Positions 13,700 to 21,778 of a stretch of DNA of 64,000 nucleotides are shown in pieces; within the stretch, counting starts at the first letter, position 1, and every line of letters starts with the position of its first letter. The notes below the pieces were generated by a model. The model did not search any database. It was given only the letters and a program-made list of their open reading frames with translations, and had not been told where the DNA came from. Origin of the DNA: Bin5 sp965261695 (GTDB taxonomy: Bacteria > Chloroflexota > Anaerolineae > Caldilineales > Caldilineaceae); assembly GCA_965261695.1 (NCBI GenBank), contig OZ253474.1:1178001-1242000 (forward strand), given 5' to 3'. A program made the translations under genes and the position numbers.

Positions 13700-14401
13700 A
13701 TGCAATCCGTAAATCAGGCCGAGCAATTGCCCACGATCACTCTCGACGGGGAGGAAGTCGCCTTTACGCCCGGCGAGACGGTCTACGAGCTCGCGACGCG
13801 TGCCGGCAAGGCCGTGCCCACGCTCTGCTATGACCCGCGGCTGGAAGCGTTCGGCAGCTGTCGCCTGTGTGTTGTGGAGGTGGCGGGGCAGCGCGTGCCG
13901 GTTGCTTCCTGCACGACGCAGGCCACCGAGGGGATGGAAGTGACGACCGCTTCGGCCAACATCGAGGGACTGCGGCGCACGCTGCTCGAACTGGTCGCCT
14001 CCGAGAATCGCGAGGTGGAGGTGGACGCGCTGCGGGGCCACGCCTCCCAGGAGTTGGCAACGCTTGTCGAACGATACGATGCCGGCCGCGGCCGTTTTGA
14101 CGGCGCGCAGTCGGGCAGCAGCCGGACGGACGACGCCAACCCGTTCATTCTGCGGGACTACGACCTGTGCATCTCCTGTTATCGCTGTGTGCGCGTCTGC
14201 GCCGAGCAGGAAGGCGACTACGCCATCAGCGTCGCCAACCGCGGCTTTGCCACTCAGATCACGGTTGAGTTCGGCGGTTTTTTGCGAGATTCGGCCTGCA
14301 CGTTCTGCGGCCAGTGTGTGCAGACCTGCCCCACCGGCGCGCTGGCCGACAGAAAGGCGCTGCGCTTCGCCGAGGATGACGCGCAACACGGCCAGAGATA
14401 G
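13700..14401 (+). CDS. Iron-sulfur electron-transfer subunit (NuoG/HoxU N-terminal-like) of formate dehydrogenase
   Basis: A 233-residue protein linking the diaphorase to the catalytic subunit. Residues 1-80 form a plant-type [2Fe-2S] ferredoxin domain (TLCYDPRLEAFGSCRLCVVE, with a fourth cysteine in ASCTTQ). The C-terminal third holds two [4Fe-4S] motifs: CISCYRCVRVC and CTFCGQCVQTCP. The middle segment, which in NuoG carries a His/Cys-ligated cluster, here reads GHASQELATLVERYD without cysteines, so that cluster appears to be missing. The gene starts 114 bases after the NuoEF fusion and ends 40 bases before the catalytic gene, which fits one operon. In many soluble formate dehydrogenases this domain is fused to the catalytic chain; here it is separate. 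Confidence 0.88.
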   Translation: MQSVNQAEQLPTITLDGEEVAFTPGETVYELATRAGKAVPTLCYDPRLEAFGSCRLCVVEVAGQRVPVASCTTQATEGMEVTTASANIEGLRRTLLELVASENREVEVDALRGHASQELATLVERYDAGRGRFDGAQSGSSRTDDANPFILRDYDLCISCYRCVRVCAEQEGDYAISVANRGFATQITVEFGGFLRDSACTFCGQCVQTCPTGALADRKALRFAEDDAQHGQR

Positions 14402-14441
14402 GAATGAGGGCGCCCGCTCTCCTCTTTGAAAGGACATCTTG

Positions 14442-16520
14442 ATGAACACAACCGCTGCTGCCACCAAGACAACCCGCACCATCTGCGGCTATTGCGGCGT
14501 CGGCTGCTCCCTTGATCTGCTGACGCGCAACAACCGCATCATCGCCGTGCATCCGGCTTTCGATGGCCCGGCGAATCAGGGCGCGCTCTGCGTCAAAGGC
14601 CAGTTTGCCTACGACTATGTCCACCATCCGGACCGCCTGTCCCACCCGCTGGTGCGCGGCGCGGACGGCCAGTTGCAGCGCGCGACCTGGGATGATGCCC
14701 TGGAACGGGCAGCGCAGGGTTTCAGCGCGGCGCTGGACAAGCAGGGGCGCCACGCTGTCTACGGCGTCGCCTCCGGGCGCACGCCCAGCGAAGCGAACTA
14801 TATGATGCAGAAGTTCATACGCGTAGGCTTCGGCACACACTATATTGACAACTGTAGCCGTGCTTGACACGCTCCCACAGTCGCCGGTCTGGCGGCAACA
14901 ATCGGGCGCGGCGCCATGTCCAATCCGCTGGCGGACATGGAGAAACCGGATGTGATCTTCTGCATCGGCACAAATATGACCGAGACGCACCCGGTCGCGG
15001 CGACGCGGCTGAAGAAGGCGCTTGCGCGCGGCGCAAAAATGATCGTTGCCGATCCGCGGCGCATCCGCCTGGCGGAGATGGCCGACATCTTTCTGCCGAT
15101 CCGGGTGGGCAGCGATACGGCGCTACTGCTGGGCATGGCGCATGTGATCGTGCGGGAGGGTCTGATCGATCACGAGTTCGTCGCGACCCGCACCGAGGGC
15201 TACCAGCAGTTGGTGCATCATCTTCAGGAGAAGACGCCGCAGTGGGCGGAGAGCATTACCGGCGTGCCCGCGGCCATGATCGAAGAGGCAGCGATCCTCT
15301 ACGGCTCCAGCGATAAAGCGGCCATCTACTACACACTGGGCATTACCGAGCACATCTGCGGCGTGGAGAATGTGCAGAGCCTGTGCAATCTGGCGCTGCT
15401 GACCGGCAATTTCGGTCGCGAGGGCACCGGCGTCAACCCGATGCGGGGGCAGAACAACATCCAGGGGGCCGGCGACAGCGGCGCGCTGCCCAACAATTAC
15501 GCGGGCTTTCAGTCGGTGACGGAGCCGGCCAATCAGGCCAAGTTCGAGAGGGCCTACGGCCGCAGGATCGATCTGGAAAAGGGCATCACGAAGGTGACCG
15601 CGCTCGAAAAGTGCGGCGACACGATCTTTGCCATGCTGATTAACGGCGAAAACACGGTCGTCTCCGACCCGGATATGAAGCACTGCATCCACGCGTTGAA
15701 GAGCCTGCAGCATCTGGTTGTGATCGACATCTTCCTGACGGAGACCGCAGAGTTGGCCGATGTCGTGCTGCCGGCCACCTCGTGGGCCGAGACGGACGGT
15801 CATTTCACCAATACGGAGCGGCGCGTCCAACGGGTACGCAAGGCTGTCGAGCCGCCCGGCGAGGCCCAGCCGGACTGGTGGATCATCAGCCAGATCGCCC
15901 GCCGCATGGGCTTGTCCGGCTTCGAATACGACTCGGCGGTCCCGATCTTCAATGAACTATGCGAGTTGGCGCCCATCTATCAAGGCATCGACTGGGAGTT
16001 GGCGGACAGCGGTCAGTACCAGTGGCCAATCCCTTACCGGGGTCATCCGGGCACGCCGCGGTTGCACGAGGATGAGTTTATCAACGGCCGCGGCAAGTTC
16101 AGTTTCACCGACTATCGCGATCCGGCCGAGACGATCGACGAGGCCTACCCGATCTGGCTGACCACGGGCCGGCGGCTGGAGAGTTACCACACGCGCACAC
16201 AGACGGGCAGATCGGAAGGCATCAACGACCTGCTGCCGGAGGAGACGCTGGAGGTGCATCCGGCGGATGTGGCGCAGTACGGGCTGCGCGACGGCGGCTG
16301 GGCCAAGGTCAGCAGCCGGCGCGGCGCAGTGGAGGTGCGCGTTCAGGCGACCAGGCGCTCGCCGCAGGGCACGGTGTTCGCCAGTTTCTCCTTTGCCGAT
16401 GTGCCGATTAACGTGCTGACCGGCTCCGGCTACGATCCGATCACCCAGACGGCCGAATTGAAGGTCTGCCCGGTGCATGTCGAGCCAATGGCCGAGAGCA
16501 CGCCGGTGGCCGCCGATTGA
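14442..16520 (+). CDS. fdhA: Formate dehydrogenase catalytic subunit, selenocysteine-containing (TGA read through)
   Basis: Molybdenum/tungsten bis-MGD enzyme oxidising formate to CO2. The reading frame continues in frame through TGA at 14865-14867 and gives about 692 residues with selenocysteine at position 142. Just before the TGA the protein reads HYIDNCSRA and just after it HAPTVAGLAATIGRGAMSNP, exactly the family's Cys/Sec active-site context. C15, C18, C22 and C50 bind the N-terminal [4Fe-4S] cluster (ICGYCGVGC, then LCVKG). Later blocks (NFGREGTGVNPMRGQNNIQG; LTTGRRLESYHTRTQTGRS) are the molybdopterin-binding and C-terminal domains. ATG at 14442 follows AAAGGA by 7 bases; an in-frame TTG lies one codon earlier. 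Standard gene callers would split it at the TGA. No sel genes are in the window, so the decoding machinery must lie elsewhere. Confidence 0.92.
14868..14900 (+). promoter_or_regulatory. Bacterial SECIS element for selenocysteine insertion
   Basis: Right after the TGA, GTCGCC (14880-14885) pairs with GGCGGC (14891-14896) through six base pairs (one G-U), closing a GGTCT loop at 14886-14890. The GGUCU apical loop sits 18 bases after the UGA, the same loop and distance as in E. coli fdhF, and would be bound by SelB. It lies inside the coding sequence, as in all bacterial SECIS elements. Confidence 0.88.
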
Positions 16521-16628
16521 GCTGGTCGGAGCGGCCAGATTCAGAGAGTGCAGCCGGGTCGAACGACCAGGAAGACCGAGAGGGCGTTCCCCATACCGAA
16601 ACCTGCCGGCTCTTGGTCATGATTTGCC

Positions 16629-17279
16629 ATGAACTCACCTTTCAGTCAACTTCTGGACTCTTACCGGGGCAAGCTGCCTGCCTCTCTCCTTGAGCAGTAT
16701 CTCTGTCCAGCCGACGCGCCTTATCAGATCGTGTTGGGCGGGCAGATGCAGACCATCTGGCATCGCCCAGGCTGGCTCTTCCCCATATTCTGGCTCCTTT
16801 CAAAGTAGGATCTGTTCTTTCCCGAAACGGGAGAGAACATTCCGGCAGCCCTCACCATCTCCTCCGGGCGCGACCAGGCTGGTGAGCCGATTCAGGTCTG
16901 GGAGCGCAGCTTCTATTTCCCCAACCGCGTTCGCCGCCGCTACCGCTCAACGATGTTGTATGACGCGGATTCGAAACGAATCATCGAATTGCAAGGCAGA
17001 AACAACATTTTTGAAGAAATAGCGGAAATCCGCATTTCCCCACCGGACACATTGGAGTTTCTGACCGTCAAGAGTGTTCTGCGCCTGGGCCGGTTGCGGA
17101 TTCCTCTCCCCCATAAGCTGTGGATTACAGCACATGTCGTCCAACAGGCGACCCAACCGGAGATAAAAGCAAGCCGCGTCAAATTGACAATCACGCATGG
17201 GTTGCTGGGCGCCATATTCGGTTATGAAGGGACTTTCCGCGCAACGCGGCGCAATCGCAATGACGAATTCAACACATGA
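16629..17279 (+). pseudogene. DUF4166-like protein interrupted by an in-frame TAG
   Basis: From the ATG at 16629 the frame encodes about 59 residues (starting MNSPFSQLLDSYRG), meets TAG at 16806-16808, then continues in the same frame to 17279 for a total of about 216 codons. The post-stop part ends THGLLGAIFGYEGTFRA, resembling the C-terminal block of DUF4166 proteins, with GRLRIPLPHKLW before it. Function of the family is not established. Only one lesion separates it from an intact gene. TAG is an ordinary terminator elsewhere in this window (rel, fdhD), so readthrough is unlikely. The 3' end overlaps the next broken gene by 20 bases. Confidence 0.6.
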
Positions 17280-17693
17280 CCTGGCCCTTGCCCGCTATCG
17301 CGGATGGTTTTACGGCGCCGCCATCTATAACTTGCTATGGGGCGTTACGAACATTCTCTTTCCTCACCTGCTGTTTGATCTTCTCAAGATGCCGCAGCCC
17401 CGATACACGGCTCTATGGCAGGTTGTCGGGATGTTTGTTTGGGCTATGCGCCTGCATATTGGTGGGCTGCGCGTTTCCCGTACCGCCACAGACAGATCGT
17501 CATGATCGGTCTGGCAGGGAAGTTGCTGGGTCCGATAGGTTTTGTCTGGTCGCTGTCGAACGGTGCCTTGCCTTTATCATTTGGATGGACAATCCTGACA
17601 AACGATCTGATCTGGTAGCCGGCATTCGCGTTATACCTCAAGGACGTAATCGCGCTAACTGGGGGTGTCTCTCCTCTGTTGCGGGGTAAATGA
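17260..17693 (+). pseudogene. Small integral membrane protein, frameshifted and with an internal stop
   Basis: The first part (ATG 17260) reads RYRGWFYGAAIYNLLWGVTN and reaches GMFVW, then coherent sequence continues in another frame as GYAPAYWWAARFPYRHRQIV. The shift lies around the T/G run at 17431-17443. The second frame meets TAG at 17616-17618 but is again protein-like beyond it (PAFALYLKDVIALTGG) up to TGA at 17691. The restored protein would have about 143 residues and four membrane spans. It overlaps the DUF4166-like gene and was probably its operon partner. At least two independent lesions make sequencing error a less likely sole cause. Confidence 0.6.
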
Positions 17694-17989
17694 CGTCCGG
17701 CGGCTGAAGTAGGCAGCTTCTTTTGCGGGGGCATCCCAAGATCGGGGGCGCATCTGACAGGGAGCGTCGCGCCACCCACTCTCCATTCCATCGGAACACG
17801 TTGCAAAATCAATTAGACTGATATATCTCATTTGAGAACCCCGCACACCATGGCCAGGATGACGAGTTCTGCTTTCTATTCCGCCACACATTCATGACCC
17901 GCCCCTGTCACGCCGCCAGTCTCCCGAACGTCAACCGTACACGAATTGATATCCACTTTCCCAAGATTTCTTCAGATGGGCACCTCAAT
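17694..17989. other. intergenic region, nothing recognised
   Basis: No convincing coding frame, RNA or hairpin between the broken membrane protein gene and the first copy of the ~90-bp repeat. The short frames on either strand have no ribosome-binding sites. Confidence 0.4.
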
Positions 17990-18068
17990 ACACGACCAGC
18001 CACGACCCGCGTCTCCTCCATCCTCGCCGACACTCTCGAACTCGACCAGGCCGAAAAAATGCTGAACA
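17990..18068 (+). repeat. ~90-bp dispersed repeat, copy 1
   Basis: Shares the core GACACTCTCGAACTCGACCA and the tail CCGAAAAAATGCTGAACA with copies at 18069 and 21268. It is preceded by CGACCCGCGTCTCCTCC in the same order. Copy 1 lacks the CCGCCCAGAC segment that opens copies 2 and 3. No function is known. Confidence 0.75.
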
Positions 18069-18167
18069 GTCCGCCCAGACACGCCCGAACACGACCAAAC
18101 GCGACCCGCGCCTCCTCCGTCCGCGCCGACACTCTCGAACTCAACCAAGCCGAAAAAATGCTGAACA
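18069..18167 (+). repeat. ~90-bp dispersed repeat, copy 2
   Basis: Directly adjoins copy 1 in tandem. It begins GTCCGCCCAGACACGCCCGA and ends CCGAAAAAATGCTGAACA. A few bases beyond its end lies the 3' terminus of an IS982-type transposase remnant. Confidence 0.75.
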
Positions 18168-18180
18168 ACCGAGTTCGGAG

Positions 18181-18570
18181 TTAGGTTAGAGCCGGCAGGA
18201 GAGCCATATCTTTGCCAGAGAGATCGAGAGATGGCTTCCTGGCTTGCCAAGTGTAGGCAATCAGACCGGCGATGAGATTGACAATAAAGTTGGTCGTGCT
18301 GCGGTGACGGCTGTGTTCCATCTGTCAGATATTCCTGAGTTGGTCAACGATGGTCCCCATGACCAAGCGCTTACGCCTCAGCAGCTTCTCTTCTAGAACG
18401 ACGAGTCGGTTCTGCATGTTTCTACGAATGGCGTGATCGGCAACGGGCGGTCTGCCGCCATCAATTTGCCTATCCTCCTCATCGAGCGCCTTTCTTTGCC
18501 GGTGAATTCTTGTTGGAGAACGTCGATTCCACCAGCTTGATAAGGTGCTCACTGACTCCGAATTCAGGTT
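18181..18570 (-). pseudogene. IS982-family transposase remnant (C-terminal part)
   Basis: On the minus strand the sequence encodes LEEKLLRRKRLVMGTIVDQL, RNI, then an in-frame TGA at 18325-18327, and continues in the same frame as QMEHSRHRSTTNFIVNLIAG, LIAYTW and on to TAA at 18181. This is the C-terminal signature of IS982-type DDE transposases (lysine/arginine-rich helix, EHxRHRS, N-F-x-V-N-L-x-x-G-L-x-A-Y). The N-terminal two thirds are missing or unrecognisable above about 18460. With an internal stop and no N-terminus it cannot be active. Confidence 0.7.
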
Positions 18571-18748
18571 TACCATAGTAGTTTCCTCCAAAACGCCAAC
18601 GCAGCCACAAATTCCTGCTGCAAATACCCCAGTTTCAAACATTTGTACCCTCAAAAGCAAAAGATTTCAGACTGTGCTACATTGCTTTCGTAGCACACTC
18701 TATAGCCCTGCCGCGCGCCTGCGGCGACCACACAAAGAGAGGATTGAA

Positions 18749-19750
18749 ATGACTTCAACACCCTGCAAAAGCCTCAAGAAAGACGGGACCCCCTGCCGCG
18801 GCAACGGCCTCGACCAACTCGACGGCTACTGTATCGCCCACGCCCCCGCCGACAAAGCATTGGAGTGGCGCTCGCACGGCGGCAAGGCCTCGTCAGCCGC
18901 CGCCCGCGCCGACAAACGCATCCCCGACCGCCTGTCCCACGCCATCGAAAAACTGTCCACCGGCATGGACCAGGTCCTCGAGGGCAAGCTCGAACCCGCC
19001 GCCCTCTCCGCCATTTCCCGCGCCGCAAAAGTGCTCATCGAACTCTACCGCCTCGCCGACCACGAAATGGACCTGATTCGCAGCGAGGAGACCGCCGCCG
19101 CCGCCGCCCAGGTCGCCGGTGCCGCTGGCGACCCCGAACTCCTCGACGCTGCCGCCGCCATCACCGCCTGGCAAGACCAGTACAGGATCGACTCCCTGAT
19201 CGACCAGGGCCTTGTCGCGCCCGAACCTGTAGAAACGAAAGGCAAGAACCAACCACAGGCCCGCGTCCTGACCGCCGCCGGCAGACAGCGCTTCGGCTAC
19301 CAGCGACTGACCAAGTACACAAGGAGGGATATCGACGTCTGCAGAGAACTGGTGATAGACAACCCTCCTGAAGGACATGATCTGCCCGTCGCACTCTATG
19401 ACCTGTACTTTATCCGTAAGAACCTGAACGAGCTCCTCACCGACTGCGCGCCCGCTTCCCCGCCCGTAGTGGACGCCCTGACCGGCCAGCCCCTCAGCCG
19501 GCTGCCGGCCGCTGTCATACCCGCGACCGTGCCAATCGTCGGCCCCGGCCAGGCCGAACAGGCTGCAAAAAACCTGCAGGACATGCTCCAGCATGCCAAC
19601 AAGCTGACCCGGCAAATCGAAGACCTGTACGAGAAACGTAATGGGAATCCGTACCACTATGAGGAAGAGATGGAGGAAGAAGAGAAGGCCAACAAGCCGG
19701 CAGACCTCGAGGCGCTGCGCCGCCAGCTCACCGAATTCTCGTCCGCCTAA
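18749..19750 (+). CDS. Uncharacterised 333-residue protein with an N-terminal Cys/His motif (DUF5763-like)
   Basis: The intact gene of the accessory island. The N-terminus CKSLKKDGTPCRGNG ... YCIAHAP gives C6-x9-C16-x11-C28-x2-H31, a possible zinc-binding knuckle of the type seen in short phage- and island-borne DUF5763-like proteins. It is followed by HGGKASSAAARADKR. The rest is mostly helical, alanine/acid-rich (an EETAAAAAQVAGAAGD stretch near 110-125) and ends in a charged EEEMEEEEKANK tail with coiled-coil character. The ATG follows AGAGAGGA by 5-6 bases. Function is unknown; a DNA-associated mobile-element role is a guess from the motif and the IS remnants around it. Confidence 0.65.
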   Translation: MTSTPCKSLKKDGTPCRGNGLDQLDGYCIAHAPADKALEWRSHGGKASSAAARADKRIPDRLSHAIEKLSTGMDQVLEGKLEPAALSAISRAAKVLIELYRLADHEMDLIRSEETAAAAAQVAGAAGDPELLDAAAAITAWQDQYRIDSLIDQGLVAPEPVETKGKNQPQARVLTAAGRQRFGYQRLTKYTRRDIDVCRELVIDNPPEGHDLPVALYDLYFIRKNLNELLTDCAPASPPVVDALTGQPLSRLPAAVIPATVPIVGPGQAEQAAKNLQDMLQHANKLTRQIEDLYEKRNGNPYHYEEEMEEEEKANKPADLEALRRQLTEFSSA

Positions 19751-19954
19751 AGCCTTTAGTCATAACCGCATCCTAAATAAATAGCATACGATTTCACACG
19801 GCTTGCGCCCGGCCAACGCGTCGTCGCCGCGCATGCGTCGGGCCAAGACCCCTTTCGCCCGGTGCCCGTGCACAAAGACCGCGATCTGCGCCGGCGCCGT
19901 TAATCATCTTAATCACACTAACTGCGTAAATCACAGTTCAGACAAATGTCAACC
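19751..19954. other. intergenic region of the accessory island, no gene recognised
   Basis: A 204-base stretch after the Cys/His-motif gene without a supported gene. A long open frame begins at 19803, but it spans the imperfect repeats that follow and shows no recognisable protein pattern. Confidence 0.4.
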
Positions 19955-20465
19955 AGCCCTCGTACATGCGCTCCTGCCTGTCAACCCCTCCATCCGCCGC
20001 AAAAGGGCCTTCAGCTCAGCCCATACTCGCCCGGCGCGACCACGCGCGCGGCCTTCGACAACCACCCGTCTGCCGTCAGGCGCCAAAAACTTTTCTGCCC
20101 AATCTCTCGTGAACTCTCGTGAACTCTCGTCCATCTCTCGTAAATGCGCTCCCGCCTGTGCAACCCCTCCATCCGCCGCAGAAGGGCCTCCAGCGCGACC
20201 TGTGCCCGGCCCGCGACGCGCGGCCTTCGCCAGCCTCCCGTCTGCCATGTTGCGCCCAAAATTTCTTGCCCAATCTCACACATTCTCTCGCAATCTCTCG
20301 TGTAACGCTCGTCCATCTCCCCTGCCTGTCAACCCCTCCATCCGCTCAAAAAATGCTTCTAACCTCAATCCCGTTTGCAACCGCAACGCTGCCGGCCAAT
20401 GCAACAACTATATCGTGGCCGTATCGCCTGCCCTTACGCAGTACGAAATACGCAATTCAGCGCCC
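19955..20465 (+). repeat. Imperfect tandem repeats (~170-180 bp), left block
   Basis: CAACCCCTCCATCCGC recurs at 19981, 20161 and 20330, giving periods near 180 and 169 bases. Between the recurrences lie a variable GC-rich segment, a CTCCCGTCTGCC-like segment and a CCCAATCTCTCGTGAACTCTCG-type stretch with short CTCTCGT sub-repeats. The block continues past 20330 into CAAAAAATGCTTCTAACC and a conserved segment ending near 20465, which is found again at 20926-21060. Both strands show open frames across it, but codon character is poor and I treat it as non-coding. Confidence 0.6.
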
Positions 20466-20769
20466 AACCTGCTCCTTCCCCCTTGCAAGAGCCTGGACCA
20501 CCGTATAAGCTGTACCCATCGCCGCAGGACCAAGGCGACAGCGGACCATCTCTGCACCTTAACAAACGTATACTGTCTGACAGAACAACCACAGTTGCAA
20601 GACCATAACGCCCCCGCACCCGACGCGACGCTCTGCTCCCATCCGCAAAATTTCTTTCAGAGAGAGCAAAGAAACACATGAATTCACGCGGCACTTCGCG
20701 CCACTTCGCGCCACTTTGATACTCACCGCACGCACCGACAGGATACAGAGCAAGGCATCACATGAATTC

Positions 20770-21060
20770 ATGCAGCGCTTTGACCCGCTCTGCGCCTGTG
20801 CCCCGCCCGCCGCGACCACGCCGGCGGCCTTCACCCAGCCTCCCGCCTGCCGTGATGCATGAAATGTTTTTTGACCCAATCTCTCGTAATCTCCCGCAAA
20901 ACTCTCGTGCATCTCTCCTGCTTGTCAACCCCTTCAACCGCCGCCAAAATGCTTCCAAGATGAGTCCCGTTTGAAACCGGGACTTTGCCGGATAAGAAAG
21001 CAACTGAATCGTGGCCTTCTCGCCTTCCCTTCCGCAATACGCAATACGCAACCCAAAAAA
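20770..21060 (+). repeat. Imperfect duplicate of the 20160-20465 segment, right block
   Basis: Repeats in order the elements of the left block: GCCCGCCGCGACCACG, CAGCCTCCCGCCTGCCGTG, CCAATCTCTCGTAATCTC, TTGTCAACCCCTTCAACCG, CAAAATGCTTCC, TCCCGTTTGAAACCG, ATCGTGGCCTTCTCGCCTTC and CGCAATACGCAAT. Together this is a duplication of about 300 bases with many small differences. The two blocks lie about 300 bases apart in the same orientation. Confidence 0.6.
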
Positions 21061-21124
21061 GCGGGTTCCCGATCTGAACGCACATTAGTTATCCAGTGAA
21101 CACGAGATTCGTGCCAACCATACC

Positions 21125-21263
21125 CACCCGTCACCGCAGCACGACCAACGATGACGTTGACCCCGTCAACGGTCTGATTGCCTGCCCTTGGCAAGCGTAG
21201 AAGCCATCTCTCTGCCATGGATATGATTCTCTTGCTGCCTCCTCTAGCCCCGTACTCGGGTTA
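21125..21263 (+). pseudogene. Second IS982-type transposase remnant (3' end), opposite orientation
   Basis: CGTCACCGCAGCACGACCAA, GGTCTGATTGCCT, CTTGGCAAGC and AGAAGCCATCTCTC occur here in the same order as in the minus-strand remnant at 18181-18330, but on the plus strand. The coding frame is destroyed by small indels and stops. The end ACTCGGGTTAAACAG resembles the end of the first remnant (ACTCGGTTGTTCAG) and abuts repeat copy 3. Confidence 0.6.
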
Positions 21264-21267
21264 AACA

Positions 21268-21357
21268 GTCCGCCCAGACCCGCCCGAACACGACCCGCGT
21301 CTCCTCCGTCCGCGCAGACACTCTCGAACTCGACCAGGCCGGAAAAATGCTAAACAG
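21268..21357 (+). repeat. ~90-bp dispersed repeat, copy 3
   Basis: Starts GTCCGCCCAGACCCGCCCGA like copy 2, then lacks about 12 bases present there, and ends CCGGAAAAATGCTAAACAG. It is 3.1 kb from copies 1 and 2, on the far side of the island and next to the second IS982 remnant. Confidence 0.75.
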
Positions 21358-21778
21358 CACAACCTGGCGCGACTTGGCACGCCCGAAAACGATTGTAAAC
21401 GCTTGTTCGTGCGTTACCGGGGCCTTCATTATGAATCCGTACTGTTGATCTCCCGGTGCCCCTCCTGTTTCCCCGTCTTTATCGCCGGATTGCCCACCTT
21501 CACTCCTCACACCCATTGTTGGTTGCGCCCTCTTTTCCGCGGCCATTGACCACAGCCCCGCTTCCTGCTAAACTGTGACTATTGGAACGATTCTTGCAAG
21601 CCATGGTTCGGCTACTCTCTCCCGGTTGCGTCGCTGACGCTGATGGCTGAATTACGCTTCGCATTGAACGCACTCTAGCCCCTTGAAAGCTTTTCGTTTT
21701 CCTACGCAGGAGCGAAGGGTGAGGCACTCTCTCTCCTCACTTCACTTCTCTCCCTTCTCGACGATTCGGTGAACTTCA
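21358..21778. other. intergenic region upstream of fdhD, nothing recognised
   Basis: About 420 bases without a supported gene. The minus-strand frames here cross the repeat and have no conserved character. I do not see a confident promoter for fdhD. Confidence 0.4.

Noticed and set aside
14865..14867. TGA as an inactivating nonsense mutation in fdhA
   Set aside because: The TGA sits exactly at the Cys/Sec active-site position, is followed by a correctly spaced GGTCT-loop hairpin, and the rest of the 692-residue frame is intact.
16806..16808. TAG readthrough (pyrrolysine-like) in the DUF4166-like gene
   Set aside because: TAG serves as a normal stop in rel, fdhD and ybeY, the neighbouring gene also has a frameshift, and no pyl genes are seen.
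20098..20160. CRISPR-like array from short CTCTCGTGAA repeats; also a GAGGATTGAAA match at 18739
   Set aside because: The repeats are about 10 bases, adjacent or irregularly spaced, without uniform spacers, and no cas gene is present. The 18739 match is a single short string beside a start codon.
19803..20681. 292-codon open frame across the repeat block
   Set aside because: It runs through imperfect non-coding repeats, has no ribosome-binding site, and its composition (Pro/Arg/Ser/Asn) follows the repeat sequence.
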